Of a DNA stretch of 64,000 nt, positions 1 to 9,611 are shown piece after piece (position 1 is the stretch's first letter; every line of letters begins with the position of its first letter). The notes beneath the pieces are model-generated. The model was not told the DNA's origin, ran no database searches, and saw only the letters and a program-made list of their open reading frames with translations. The stretch lies in contig RFFC02000032.1 of NCBI GenBank assembly GCA_005518205.2, positions 16,233 through 80,232 on the forward strand, in the 5' to 3' direction. The translations under genes were made by a program, and so were the position numbers. Source of the DNA: Hormoscilla sp. GUM202 (GTDB taxonomy: Bacteria > Cyanobacteriota > Cyanobacteriia > Cyanobacteriales > Desertifilaceae).

Positions 1-12
1 AGTCTTGGCTAT

Positions 13-45
13 ACCCTGTGACAGGTCACAGTCACAGGGTTTTTT
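13..45. terminator. Rho-independent terminator
   Basis: A perfect 10-bp stem (ACCCTGTGAC / GTCACAGGGT) with an 8-base loop is followed directly by a run of six T on the + strand. It would end a transcript entering from the left edge of the window. The gene it serves lies outside. Confidence 0.8.
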
Positions 46-208
46 GAGACAATGCTCTTTCTCGATGTGCTTTTTAATACAACATTTGCAAAGTAATTAC
101 TGCACCGCTTGATGCTGATACCCTTTATACTAAATGCAAGAGTGGGATGCACCAGATCGGATGATCTGATTTCCTTTGCTTATAGCGTTTCTCAAATTGA
201 TGTGATAC

Positions 209-307
209 AGCCGCCCGAACCCTAAAGGGTCCGGCTACAGGAACAAAGCCCCAGCTCCCCGGGTAACGCCCCCTCCGCTGCGCAGGGGCTAGAAGTGAGA
301 TGCATCC
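209..307 (-). repeat. Partial copy of the 101-bp MITE-K family
   Basis: The copy is inverted and diverged. It holds the family's core (CCGCCCGAACCCTAAAGGG, then CCGGCTACAGGAACAAAGCC) and one recognisable end (GTGAGATGCATCC). It lies in the leader of the cadherin-like/RTX gene. The left end is degraded, so boundaries are approximate. Confidence 0.65.
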
Positions 308-384
308 ATCTCCGACAGCATATCACACTAATCTGAGAACTGCTATATTATTGAAAAGGATGTTTCGGTTAAGAGGATAAGCAT

Positions 385-1746
385 ATGACTTGGGATGACC
401 AGTTATCCGCAATGACTGACCAGTTGATAGACGATGCCCCGATCGAAAACTCGCTCAATGCAACCAAAACGATAGCAGATGAGACAGATGAATACGTCGA
501 GGAGTTGAATATAGATAACAACAATATAGACACAATGAATGACAGAATTATTTTCCAGTGTCTATTAGGGTTTACCGGTCATAATTTGACTAATTTGACG
601 AAAGGGATTGTTGCTAGATATAAGGCGGGGAGGAACGTTGAGCATATTGTAGCGTACCTGCGGATGCTAATAGGCTTTATATATCGGGAACCACATTTGT
701 TTAAAATGGGATTGGGAACCACCGGTACAATTGACGTCTTGACAAATGACAGCGATGACAATGGGGATGTTCTGTCAGTTACAGGCTTCTCTTCAAGCCA
801 AGAGCTAAAACAAGCCATTGATTTCGATTTCGTTACGGTCGATATCAGCAGCGATAGTAAGAGTATAATCGTCGGTAATATTTTTCAAATTTCAACTGAC
901 GTAGGTGAGCTATTCAGTCTTGATTACACTATTAGTGACGGCAATGGTGGAACCGACAGCGCAACTGTGACGATCCGGATCCAGCCTTATGGTATTATTG
1001 TGCATAATGAAGCACCCTCGGCTGTAGATGACAGGGCCACCGTGGAATTGGGAACCACTGGCACAATTAACGTATTGGCAAATGACACCGATGGCAATCT
1101 TGATGTTGTGTCAATTACAGGCTTCTCTGCAACTTCATCTCAAGGAGGTACGATCGCCCGCGATGGTAATAGTCTGCGCTATACTCCAGCCGATGATTTT
1201 CGCGGTATTGACAGTTTTGAGTACAGTATTAGTGACGGCCATGGCGGAACCGACAGCGCAACTGTGACGATAACGGTGCAGCCCAATAACGAGGGAAAGC
1301 TGATTATTGGTAATGATAATCTCTCCACCACTACTGGACAACGAGAAACCCTAGAAGGTGACACTGGGAATGATACCATAATTAGTAACCGTGGTTCAGA
1401 CGTTTTGTTAGGAGGCGCAGGTGCTGATGTATTTGTATACAATAGCGTAGCTGACAGCGGTGCAGACCCAAATGCACCCAATGAACCCGGCGATTCTATT
1501 GTTGATTTCAATCCAACAGAGGATGCAATCCAGCTTGACTTCGAGATAGCTTCGGGAACATTAGTCTCTATTGATGATGTACAGATTGAAACTAAATCAA
1601 TCAATTCTGGCATGGCTACGATTAAGCTTTCTACTCATAATTCATTTGAGATTATTTTGGAAAACTTAGATCCAACAACTGATCCAACAACTATTGAGTC
1701 AATTATCCGAAATAGCATAATTACGCCACTGTTGGAGACAATTTAA
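385..1746 (+). CDS. Secreted cadherin-like / RTX-type protein
   Basis: This 453-residue acidic protein has two tandem Ig/cadherin-like repeats at about residues 110-205 and 210-300. Both contain the motif GTTGTI-(D/N)VL-NDxD and end in ISDGxGGTDSATVTI. Then comes a short RTX-like stretch (LEGDTGNDTI, LLGGAGADVF) and a C-terminal region (VDFNPTEDAIQLDF) typical of type I secretion substrates. There is no classical signal peptide, which fits an ABC-exported surface or extracellular protein. The first ~105 residues match nothing I recognise. The ATG has an AGAGGA box 7 bases upstream. No secretion genes lie nearby; an LRR-RTX protein at 62 kb has a similar C-terminal style. Confidence 0.75.
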   Translation: MTWDDQLSAMTDQLIDDAPIENSLNATKTIADETDEYVEELNIDNNNIDTMNDRIIFQCLLGFTGHNLTNLTKGIVARYKAGRNVEHIVAYLRMLIGFIYREPHLFKMGLGTTGTIDVLTNDSDDNGDVLSVTGFSSSQELKQAIDFDFVTVDISSDSKSIIVGNIFQISTDVGELFSLDYTISDGNGGTDSATVTIRIQPYGIIVHNEAPSAVDDRATVELGTTGTINVLANDTDGNLDVVSITGFSATSSQGGTIARDGNSLRYTPADDFRGIDSFEYSISDGHGGTDSATVTITVQPNNEGKLIIGNDNLSTTTGQRETLEGDTGNDTIISNRGSDVLLGGAGADVFVYNSVADSGADPNAPNEPGDSIVDFNPTEDAIQLDFEIASGTLVSIDDVQIETKSINSGMATIKLSTHNSFEIILENLDPTTDPTTIESIIRNSIITPLLETI

Positions 1747-2063
1747 CCCTGGAAGTCAGCGATTTGCAAAATATCTCTGATTCGGAAAGCAGCAAGACAG
1801 TGATGGGAACTGCTGGGAATGCCGTGAATGCTAACTTACCTGGTTTCAGCACTAACAGCATTGACGGTTTCACCACTTACACTGATGGCACGAATAGCCT
1901 GGCAATCGATGATAACGTGATTCAGAACGTCCTGACCTGGGAAGTGCGATGCTGCGCCCAGACGGCATTACAAAGGCAGGGAAATGTTCTGTAAGGGCAC
2001 AGCAGAGTGCAGATTATCGGTATCGCAAAAGAATCGCCTGCCAGCAATTGCCCTGACCAAGTA
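1747..2063 (+). pseudogene. Relic of a second RTX/cadherin-like reading frame
   Basis: An open frame at 1764-1994 encodes a piece rich in T, G, N and D (for example GFTTYTDGTNSLAIDDNVIQ). It resembles extracellular repeat proteins in composition but has no clear start, domain or RBS. It ends just before the IS630 element at 2064. I read it as the remnant of a gene cut by that insertion or as a decayed duplicate of the upstream gene. A function cannot be assigned. Confidence 0.35.
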
Positions 2064-2912
2064 AGTAGTCAGACAAAATTAATTACATATTTTTCTCCAA
2101 AATTTTTTATGATTGTTTCAACGGAATCAACTAAGTTTTTCCAGCAAGAATAAGCATCGATTTCAATCCATTCGTATTTAATAAACCGCCACAAGATTTC
2201 AATCAAATTCAAATGAGGTGAATAAGTGGGGAGATGGAATATAGTAATATTGCGTTCTTTCCATTCTTCAATCTTATCTTGAATAGCATCACTAGTATGG
2301 ACAGATGCTTGGTCTACTACAATTACTGTTTGCTTTTCCATTCTCGTGGGAAAAAATGCATCGATACAAGCTATGACTACATCTGAATTAATATTTTGAG
2401 TAGATACATACGCTTCTAAATGATTGTGGCGATTCATTATTCCTAATACATTTAATCTGCGGCTACTCCGACTAGGTACTTCTATATATTCCCCAATATT
2501 TTGCCATCCATAAGGGACACAAGGGATTAAATAAAACCCACTTTCATCTAAATAATACAAATTAATTTCCCCCAAATTGTCTAACAGTTTCAGTTGTTCA
2601 AGTTGTGCTTTTTTTTCCTCATACTCTTGAGCTGGGGGGCTGACAGCTACCCCTTTACGCATCCGATGCCAACTCATATTCATTGTTTTCAATATTCTCT
2701 GAACAGTTTTAACAATTGCGGAAGTTCGTATAGGAACTAGACTACAACAAAAAGACACTTTTTTTAATTGCCTCGGTTCTTCTTCAGTCCAGGCTTTAAT
2801 TTTTTCTTTTTGTTCGAGACTAAAGGTTTGCTTACGACCTCTTCCAGACTTATTATATAGTCCGACCATTCCCTCGGAATCCCAATTTTTAATCCAATTG
2901 TAGATAGTTCTA

Positions 2913-3935
2913 TAGCATTTATCAAAATGGTGAGGTACAGTAGCAACAGTGGGTGAACCAGTTGTGGATATCTTGCAGGTTGATGGTAGCAAAGCCCTCC
3001 TGAATGCCATCTACTAAGGCCCGATAGGTTCTGGCTTCTAGTTTCTTGAGATAACTCTTCAGCTTTGACCAAATATTTTCAATTGGAGAGAAGTCTGGCG
3101 AATAAGGAGGAAGATAGACTAACCGCGCCCCCACTTTTTCAATAGCTTGTCGGATTACATCTCCCTTATGAATTGTACAGTTGTCCATCACAACACAAGC
3201 TCCTTTCCACAGCTTTGGCACTAAGTGTCGAATCACAAATGCCTCAAATGTTAAGCTATCATAAGCACCTAAAATATTCAATGAACTCACTATCCCATTG
3301 AGACTAACTGCCCCAACTATTGAAACATTTTGTCCTCGCTTACTGGGTTTACTTCCATAAGCTCTCAGACCACATTGTGAGCGGGCATACATCCGTGTTA
3401 AAGCCAGGTTGCAGCCCGATTCATCCAGAAAAATGAGGTCAGTAGGCTCAATTCCTTCTATCTCTTTCCAGTAGTCTAACCTTAACTGCTGAACTCGAGA
3501 ACTTCTCTTTTCCGTCGGATGTAATGCCTTTTTTTTTACGGTCAATCCCGACCGTTTAATCATTCTGTCTATTGTGGAACGGCTGACTTTTACCTCCGTC
3601 TGTTTTTCTAATTCTGACTGATATTCTGACAATGTCCAATCATTATTTTCCTCTACTAAAACTTTGAGCTTTTCCTGTTGGGACTGGTTGAGCTTGAGGG
3701 GACGACCGGTGCTAATACCCGGCTTCAAGTTGCCAGTGGACCGGTACTGCTTGAGAATTTTGATAACGAAACTGAATGCTACTCGGAATCTTTTGGCTAG
3801 TTGTCTTTGTGATATCTCCTCATTTTCATAGGTTTCTATAATTTTCTGGCGGAGATCGACTGAATAGGGCTTCATGGTTTTCGAGGGTTCTACTGCTGAC
3901 CTCACTATTGTACCTCATCTTTATGATAAATGCTG
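2913..3935 (-). mobile_element. IS630-family element B (1023 bp), nested in element A
   Basis: It starts at 2913 and ends at 3935, between duplicated TA dinucleotides (2911-2912 and 3936-3937). Terminal repeats of ~24 bp match imperfectly (AGCATTTATCAAAATGGTGA against AGCATTTATCATAAAGATGA). It interrupts the element A transposase, so it inserted later. The left repeat overlaps the transposase stop codon. Confidence 0.93.
2922..3875 (-). CDS. IS630-family transposase (element B)
   Basis: The 317-residue product is a complete IS630/Tc1-mariner-type DDE transposase. The N-terminus has a helix-turn-helix region (RQKIIETYENEEISQRQLAKRF). The catalytic core shows DLIFLDESGCN, CVVMDNCTIH and YLPPYSPDFSPIENIWSKLK, giving the D-D-E/D triad. 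I place the start at the ATG of MKPYSVDL (3875); a longer frame to 3905 adds ten residues with no RBS. The frame is intact, so this copy may be active. It is only distantly related to the element A transposase. Confidence 0.88.
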   Translation of the reverse strand: MKPYSVDLRQKIIETYENEEISQRQLAKRFRVAFSFVIKILKQYRSTGNLKPGISTGRPLKLNQSQQEKLKVLVEENNDWTLSEYQSELEKQTEVKVSRSTIDRMIKRSGLTVKKKALHPTEKRSSRVQQLRLDYWKEIEGIEPTDLIFLDESGCNLALTRMYARSQCGLRAYGSKPSKRGQNVSIVGAVSLNGIVSSLNILGAYDSLTFEAFVIRHLVPKLWKGACVVMDNCTIHKGDVIRQAIEKVGARLVYLPPYSPDFSPIENIWSKLKSYLKKLEARTYRALVDGIQEGFATINLQDIHNWFTHCCYCTSPF

Positions 3936-4225
3936 TATAACTAACATCAAAGATTTCCATAAGTTCTTTAAATTTTTTATGTTCTCGATCTCGCAAAAGT
4001 AAACAATGTGCTCTTTGACGAACTCGATCATGGCGACTTTGATGATAAATTCGTAAGAGCAATTTTGCAGAAAGCTCATTTATTTCGCGCATTAAAATCC
4101 TTCTTAATTTCTCCTAATTTATCGTCATATTATGTCAAATATATCTGGCCGGGGATGAGCATGAAAACCGACTCCCCGTTAGTTTGACAAAAATCTGCTA
4201 CATGTACGAGTAGCTATATCTAGTA

Positions 4226-4325
4226 AGTACATGGACAAAATTAATTTCACACACTCTCTCGCGCTAGTCTCCATATCCGGAGCATGTCGCCCCTGGCTAT
4301 GTGCAATTATTTTTGTCTAACTACT
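4226..4325. mobile_element. MITE-A copy 1 (100 bp), inside IS630 A
   Basis: This 100-bp non-coding element is flanked by TA dinucleotides and begins AGTACATGGACAAAATTAATT. The other end, read inward, is AGTAGTTAGACAAAAATAATT. These termini closely match those of IS630 A, so its transposase is the likely mobiliser. A near-identical copy lies at 26870-26969. Comparison with IS630 A copy 2 gives the exact empty site. Confidence 0.92.
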
Positions 4326-4399
4326 TATAACAAGTTTTGTCGATTTTGTGCAATTAATTTTGTCCAACTACTTATAACTTGGGATTACAACAGCACTCC

Positions 4400-4416
4400 G
4401 ATTTTTCCGGAACGGT
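4400..4416 (+). repeat. Small dispersed repeat GATTTTTCCGGAACGGT
   Basis: This 17-bp motif around the palindrome TTCCGGAA recurs at 7335-7351, 7361-7377, about 9611-9627 (inverted), 14946-14962 (one mismatch, inside plmA) and about 44700-44716. Here it lies between the IS630 A end and the ClC gene. The span 4373-4530 holds no gene. Confidence 0.75.
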
Positions 4417-4530
4417 GGAGAAAATTACCCTAGTAGACCGGATGACCGCCCTATGTGTGCGCATAGCTACCAGTGGTAGCTATGTTGTCCTAGATGCTTC
4501 GGCATGCACCGGGGGCGCTTGCTGAAGGAA

Positions 4531-7242
4531 CTATGAACTACTAGGATTGCTGCTGCGGACAAGAATCACAGTACAATCACAGCCAGAGGCGATCGCCTCT
4601 GGGATATTGCCCTTAATGGCCTGCTGTAGCAAACCCTCGCGGCGAGCACCCATCATTACCACATCGGTGTTATCATTAGACGCTTGGTCAATTATGGCTT
4701 CGGGAACAGAAGGCGATCGCAGCACTGTGGCAGCGACAAAACCACTCTTCAGTTTCGGCTTGAGAAACTGACTCGCCCGGTCGATCGCCTGGCGATCGAC
4801 CTTGTCCAGTTCTGGATCAAAAACCTGGCACAAGCGGATTTCTGGAGAAAACTGTCCTTTGACAAGGGCGGGAAGGAGTCGCACCGCCACAGCGCTATTG
4901 GGACCACCCGCCATCGGCAATAGCCAGCGTTTGAAGAGGGGGACGGGGCAATAATTAGGAGTGGGATTTTTCGACAAGGAATTGGGCAGATTGAGTGATA
5001 AATTAGGCTCGCTAGCCCCATTGCTGGCCTGGGAGTTGGCCCATTTGACTAGGACCAGATCGCAGGGGGCTTGCCGGATCAGAGTGTCCACAGCATCGCC
5101 AAAAATCCGACCCGGAGTAGTGGCGCTACCCTTCCAACCCATCAGCATGAGGTCAATGTGGCGTTCGGAAATCGCTTCCAAAATTGCCTGGGCCAGGTCG
5201 TGGGTTACCCGCACCTGAGTATGGACTGGCACAACCCCATCTGGTACCATCCGCTTGGCCTTCTCGAACAAGACTAAAGATTTGCCGATCTTTACTGGTG
5301 TTTCTTCCGGGGGACTGCTGCGAGGTACCATTAGCACCTGGAGACATTCGATTTCATAATCCTTCTCCATGGCGATCGCCTGAGCCATCTGTAACAATAG
5401 TGGAGCTGTATTCGGGTTGGCCAGGGGTACGAGCAATCTGCCCCGTCCCGTTGCTGGGGCTTTGGTTTGGTAAACCACATAGGAACGTCCAGTAGCAGAG
5501 GTGGCAGCAATCTTACCGTCCAGCCGATCGCCCTCCGTGCGGATAATATCGCTGCGAGTAATAATCCCCACTAGCTTGCGACCTTCAGTCACGGGTAGCC
5601 GACTGAGTTGATAGCGGTTGAGCCGATAGACTACATCCGAGAGAGGATCTGTAGGTCTGACAGTCACGACAGGCTGAGCGGTCATAATCTCGCTGACAGG
5701 TCGATCGCCCGTCAATCCCTGGGCTGGGATCTTAGCCAGATCGCTCTGAGTCACAATCCCAACCAGCCTGGCATTCTTGACCACGGGAAAACCGCGATGA
5801 TGGGAACGGGAAAAGGCTTTAACCACTTCATCAAGGGTGAGTTGACTGGGTAAAGTTTCCACCTTTTTTTGCATCACCTCTGCGGCCTTCACCTCGAAAG
5901 CCTCTGCAGCGGAGGGGGCCCGGAGCGTAGATTCTGCTTGAGGCTGAATACCATTCCATTCCAAGAGGCGCTGGTAGAGGGAACTGTCCGTTAATATGCT
6001 GGAAACCAGGTAAGCAACCACTGAACCAATCATCAGGGGCAGCACGAGATTGAAGTCCGCAGTCATTTCAAATACGATCACAATGCTAGTGATCGGCACC
6101 TTGCCCACAGCACTAAAGAAAGCCCCCATGCCTGCTAGGGCGTAGGTAGTGGGTGCAGCGACTCCCAGAGTATGGTATTGCCAAGTGCCCACCAGGTGAC
6201 CGAGAGCAGCTCCCAAAACCAGCGTGGGGGCGAAAAGTCCTCCCGGCGTGCCCGCACCATAGGCGATGCAGGTGAGCACAAAGTGCGCGACAAAGGCCAG
6301 GGTAGCGGTGGCGATCGTCACGTCACCCGCCAGCAGGATTTCTCGCAAACCCGCGTTGTTGTTAAACCAATCTGGCAGTAGGGCGATCGCCATTCCCGAA
6401 ACTAATCCTGCCAGGGTCATTCGCCCTGGTAAAGTTAGAGGCAAGCGGCGATTGAGAGTCAGAGAGGTAATAATCCCTTGATTAAACAGAGTCCCCAGCA
6501 GTCCAGCGAGGATACCCAACAACAGGAAGGGGGGAATTTCTGGGGCTGAGAAACTGGTAATGGAGTCGCTGACTTCCCGGTTGAGATTAAAGTTTTCACC
6601 CCCTAGCAACCGCGAGACCACCGCACCCACAAAGGAAGCAACGATCGCTGTTTCCAGGGTAAGTTCCGAGACATCATGTAGCAGTTCCTCAATTACAAAT
6701 AGAACTCCGGCAATGGGGGCATTAAAACCCGCAGCTAATCCTGCCGCCGCCCCCGCAGCGATCATCTGGCGTCGGTGTTTGGGAGAAGTCGGAACTATGC
6801 GGGCTAAACTAGCTGCTAGGGCGGCCCCAATTTGCACTGTTGGCCCTTGGCGACCCAGAGTCAGTCCCGAAGAGACAGATAATAGGGTACTCGAGAATTT
6901 GACTAGGGCCACGCGCCAGTTCAGCACGATGGATCCACCAGTCAGGGCTGACTTAACTTGGGCAACGCCGCTACCCCGAGTTTCCGGTGCAAATTGCTCT
7001 ATCAACCAGCCAGCAATGAAGCCAAAACTGATGCCGATCGCTGGGAAAACGAACCAAACTGGCAGGTAGCTAGACGTCTGTATACGAACTGGTCCTAATA
7101 GCCCGATGCCATTTTTGAGCAAAACTGCGCTGCATCCCGATACCAAACCAATGATGCAAGCTTCTACGTTCGCGCCAGCACGGGAGGTACTTGCCCTTTC
7201 TAGGCGGCGTTTGGGCGATAGAAAGCGGCTCAGGCTAAACAT
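4531..7242 (-). CDS. ClC-family chloride channel/transporter with CBS pair and two USP domains
   Basis: This 903-residue protein has a ClC membrane core (about 25-430), a CBS pair (about 455-575; KAFSRSHHRGFPVV, YRLNRYQLSRLPVTEG) and two universal-stress-protein-like domains (about 610-745 and 775-900, the last ending AIASGCDCTVILVR). The selectivity-filter motifs are GSGVAQ (90-95), GRQGP (130-134) and GGLFAPT. The gating glutamate of the canonical GREGP motif is glutamine (Q132), while the internal glutamates at VIEEL (185-186) are kept. It sits in the inner membrane and should move chloride, probably gated by nucleotides through the CBS/USP tail. It stands alone, with about 170 bp of repeat-bearing spacer to pmbA. 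Confidence 0.93.
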   Translation of the reverse strand: MFSLSRFLSPKRRLERASTSRAGANVEACIIGLVSGCSAVLLKNGIGLLGPVRIQTSSYLPVWFVFPAIGISFGFIAGWLIEQFAPETRGSGVAQVKSALTGGSIVLNWRVALVKFSSTLLSVSSGLTLGRQGPTVQIGAALAASLARIVPTSPKHRRQMIAAGAAAGLAAGFNAPIAGVLFVIEELLHDVSELTLETAIVASFVGAVVSRLLGGENFNLNREVSDSITSFSAPEIPPFLLLGILAGLLGTLFNQGIITSLTLNRRLPLTLPGRMTLAGLVSGMAIALLPDWFNNNAGLREILLAGDVTIATATLAFVAHFVLTCIAYGAGTPGGLFAPTLVLGAALGHLVGTWQYHTLGVAAPTTYALAGMGAFFSAVGKVPITSIVIVFEMTADFNLVLPLMIGSVVAYLVSSILTDSSLYQRLLEWNGIQPQAESTLRAPSAAEAFEVKAAEVMQKKVETLPSQLTLDEVVKAFSRSHHRGFPVVKNARLVGIVTQSDLAKIPAQGLTGDRPVSEIMTAQPVVTVRPTDPLSDVVYRLNRYQLSRLPVTEGRKLVGIITRSDIIRTEGDRLDGKIAATSATGRSYVVYQTKAPATGRGRLLVPLANPNTAPLLLQMAQAIAMEKDYEIECLQVLMVPRSSPPEETPVKIGKSLVLFEKAKRMVPDGVVPVHTQVRVTHDLAQAILEAISERHIDLMLMGWKGSATTPGRIFGDAVDTLIRQAPCDLVLVKWANSQASNGASEPNLSLNLPNSLSKNPTPNYCPVPLFKRWLLPMAGGPNSAVAVRLLPALVKGQFSPEIRLCQVFDPELDKVDRQAIDRASQFLKPKLKSGFVAATVLRSPSVPEAIIDQASNDNTDVVMMGARREGLLQQAIKGNIPEAIASGCDCTVILVRSSNPSSS

Positions 7243-7334
7243 AACATCAATTGCACAATAGGCAACTAAAGTATGATATCAGAGCGTATTCCCCATAAAG
7301 AATCATTCTGAATTCAGATTATGGGTAATTTACC

Positions 7335-7377
7335 GATTTTCCCGGAACGGTAGCTGTTCTGATTTTTCCGGAACGGT
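7335..7377 (+). repeat. Two tandem copies of the TTCCGGAA small dispersed repeat
   Basis: Two copies of GATTTT(T/C)CCGGAACGGT stand 9 bp apart, between the divergent end of the ClC gene and the 3' end of pmbA. They are part of the same family as 4400-4416. No coding sequence lies in 7243-7413. Confidence 0.75.
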
Positions 7378-7413
7378 AGAGTACAGTGCGATTTTATCTT
7401 TGAGATTTCATAC

Positions 7414-9611
7414 TTAATCCGTTTTTCCGGTAACCGAAAGACCATCAACAATCAAGGATGGGGTATAGCAGGAACTTTTCCAGTCGGCGTCGCCTCCCAA
7501 TGCCACTAATTGTTTCAGGGCCTGATAGACATTACCTGCAACCATCGTATCTTTAACTCGACCGACTATTTGACCATCACGGACAAGATATCCCAGGTCA
7601 ACGTTGATGGAAAATTCTCCAGAAATTCCCGAGGCATCGCCAAGAATCCGATCTACTACCAGTCCATTCTCTAGCTGAGTAATTAATTCCCGCAGTTGAC
7701 CCGTTCCGGGTTTAATTAGTAAGTTAAACAGACCCGGTTTGGGATAACTCCCTAAACCGGGGCGAAACCCATTACCTGTCGTTCCTTGACCTAGCAAGCC
7801 GCCCGTGGTCCGATCGGCGTAGAAGTTTTCTAAGATCCCATTTTGGATGAATACTAAGGGTTGGGTGCTCGTGCCTTCGTCGTCAAAGAGGCAACTGTAA
7901 GGACCAGCTTCTGGTTGCTGGAAAAGGGTGAGGTGGGTGGAGATTACCTGTTCTCCTAAGAAGTCACTCCAGGGGGATGCTTTCTCTACTACCTGTTTGC
8001 CGTTGAGGGCGCTACTAATTATTCCCCAGAATAGGTCTGCTGCTTTGGCAGTAAACAAGATTGGCAGGCGACCTGTTGTGGGGGGCGGCACGTTTGATTT
8101 GGCCCAGTCTAATCGCTGTAATAATGTATTTGCTATTAGCTTGGGATCTAAGCTGTCCCGCTGGGTTTGACCTTCACTCACGCCCAATAAATCATCCCCC
8201 CGCACCCATTCTGATTCTAGATAGCAGCTGAGGGTGCGGTCTGTATAGCTACGGTTGAGTCCTTTGGAGTTGATGATGCTAGTTGTTTCTATTTCACAAT
8301 CCCATTCGCTATTGCAGATGACTTCTGGATATGCCTCTCTCACCCGCCCGATCGCCTCTTGACCCCAGGCTACCAGCTGTTCTGCTGCCACATATTTTCC
8401 CATATTGCCCTCGACATCCTCACCGACCTTATCGGCTAATTCTATCTTTCCTGTAGGATTGAGATGGGATAGGGCGATCGCCCGTTCTACCAGCGCTTTT
8501 GGGTCCACTGGACCGTAGGCTACTGCCAAACCCGGACGCCCGTCCACCCACAGTCGTAGGGCCGTACCTGCTGATTCACTGTTCGTCAGTTCCTTGAGTC
8601 GGTTCGCCTCGAATGTCACTGACAACTCGCGCGATCGCTCTTGAAATACTTCTGCTGCTTCTGCGCCATTTGGTTGGGGTCGAGCTGGGAATCACTTCCC
8701 AACCCTCCCTTTCAAAACCGTGCTTGCAGCTTTCACCGCACACGGCTCCTGGGTAATAGGCCCGTTGTCATGGGCAGGGATTTATCTGAATTACCCCATT
8801 GTCCCCTTGCGATCTGTTCTTCATTCTTATCCCGTGGCGTACAACGGGAGACTAATCCTCTACCGTCAGCTTTGTATGGTTCCGTGATGGCGAGTGGATT
8901 ACCTGCCAACCGAGAGCATTCACTCTACTCGCGCTTTTAGAAGCAGTTTTACCAGTAACCGGCTGTCGGCGGTCATTTAGTTCATCAAACTACAGTTCCT
9001 ACCGCTTCCTACTATCACCGTCCTATGTCAGCATATCCCAGACATTACCCTAGGCATTGGCTTCTTAGGACATCCCTCCCCAGTGAGCTTGCGCCTGTTA
9101 TCTAACTTATCTACCGAGTGGTAAATAGCGTCACTGAGGTTATAACGTTCCGTGGAATCAATATGATGCTTTTAGGTCGCTGCAATACCCCGAGAGGGTT
9201 GTTGTAATACGAGATATCCAAGGAAAACGAATATCCACACCTGCTATTGCCTTTTGGCTCCAGCGCATAAAGCCTTATTTCGCTGGTTATATATGACGAG
9301 GCTTGTACAGCTTCACTTATTGTTAACCATGAGCACCTTTCCTAGCGACGTCTCCGGCTTAGGCTGCCAGATAGCCTTCATTTAAGTCCCTGCTCTCCAC
9401 CACCAGCGATAACACTCCGTGGCAGTTGGGACCGGTGTACCTCCCGTATTTGGAGGGTGGGGTTAGGACCCACAATAATTCCACAGTTCCCCGGCTAATG
9501 TTACCGGTTTGGGTTGTCTCAGGCCTGATGGCCTAGATTACACCCGAACGTCTCGCACTTTCCTGCTATATCTAACAGTTTATCCGCCAATTTTTCTTGT
9601 TCTCTGTCCAC
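7414..9611 (-). CDS. pmbA: PmbA/TldE-family protein, split by a group II intron
   Basis: The gene is in two exons: 9611-9559 (53 nt, encoding DREQEKLADKLLDIAGK) and 8671-7414. Removing the intron between them gives 1311 nt, an unbroken 436-codon frame, and restores AGK-NGAEAAEVFQERSREL across the joint. That length suits TldD/PmbA proteins, which act as a TldD-TldE protease pair on peptides and peptide antibiotics. No HExxxH zinc motif is visible, pointing to the PmbA/TldE subunit rather than TldD. The first codon is uncertain: the best candidate is a GTG (9609-9611) exactly at the edge of a TTCCGGAA repeat. Full-length protein requires splicing; otherwise only exon 2 from an internal TTG (8625) could be made. 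Confidence 0.82.
8672..9558 (-). ncRNA. ORF-less group II intron in pmbA (887 nt)
   Basis: The - strand begins GTGCGAGACG, the consensus group II 5' end. Near the 3' end is a domain V hairpin (GAGCCGTGTGCGGTGAAAGC...GCACGGTT at about 8715-8748), then a domain VI-like stem and the end CTCGACCCCAACC. It is in sense orientation with pmbA. No reverse transcriptase/maturase frame exists, so splicing would need a maturase from elsewhere. It is about 85-90 percent similar by eye to the copies at 11910-13715. Confidence 0.9.

Larger units (their letters stand above)
2069..4092 (-). pseudogene. IS630 A transposase, interrupted by IS630 B
   Basis: The N-terminal part (4092 down to 3938, starting MREINELSAKLLLRIYH) and the C-terminal part (2912 down to 2069, DDE region with YYLDESGFYL and IFHLPTYSPHLNLIEILWRF) are separated by IS630 B. 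Comparison with the intact copy at 42614-43609 shows the break in the HTH region, at the codons for VSYRTIYNW. A short block (about 2715-2754) differs completely from the intact copy but keeps the frame. The gene cannot make a full transposase. Confidence 0.92.
2064..4372 (-). mobile_element. IS630-family element A, copy 1, carrying two nested insertions
   Basis: The element is flanked by TA dinucleotides (2062-2063 and 4373-4374), the usual IS630/Tc1 target duplication. Its ends are inverted repeats (AGTAGTCAGACAAAATTAATT and the complement of AATTAATTTTGTCCAACTACT). The same element is intact at 42609-43783 (1175 bp). Here it carries IS630 B (2913-3935) and a 100-bp MITE (4226-4325). Removing both leaves about 1182 bp. 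It is immobile in cis unless the intact copy supplies transposase. Confidence 0.93.

Noticed and set aside
2720..2745. FRT-like motif (GAAGTTCGTATAGGAAC) in the swapped block of IS630 A
   Set aside because: The resemblance to the yeast FRT core is partial and has no inverted arm; treated as chance.
5184..5495. Plus-strand ORFs opposite the ClC gene (several of 60-169 aa)
   Set aside because: Overlap a strongly supported 903-codon gene on the other strand.
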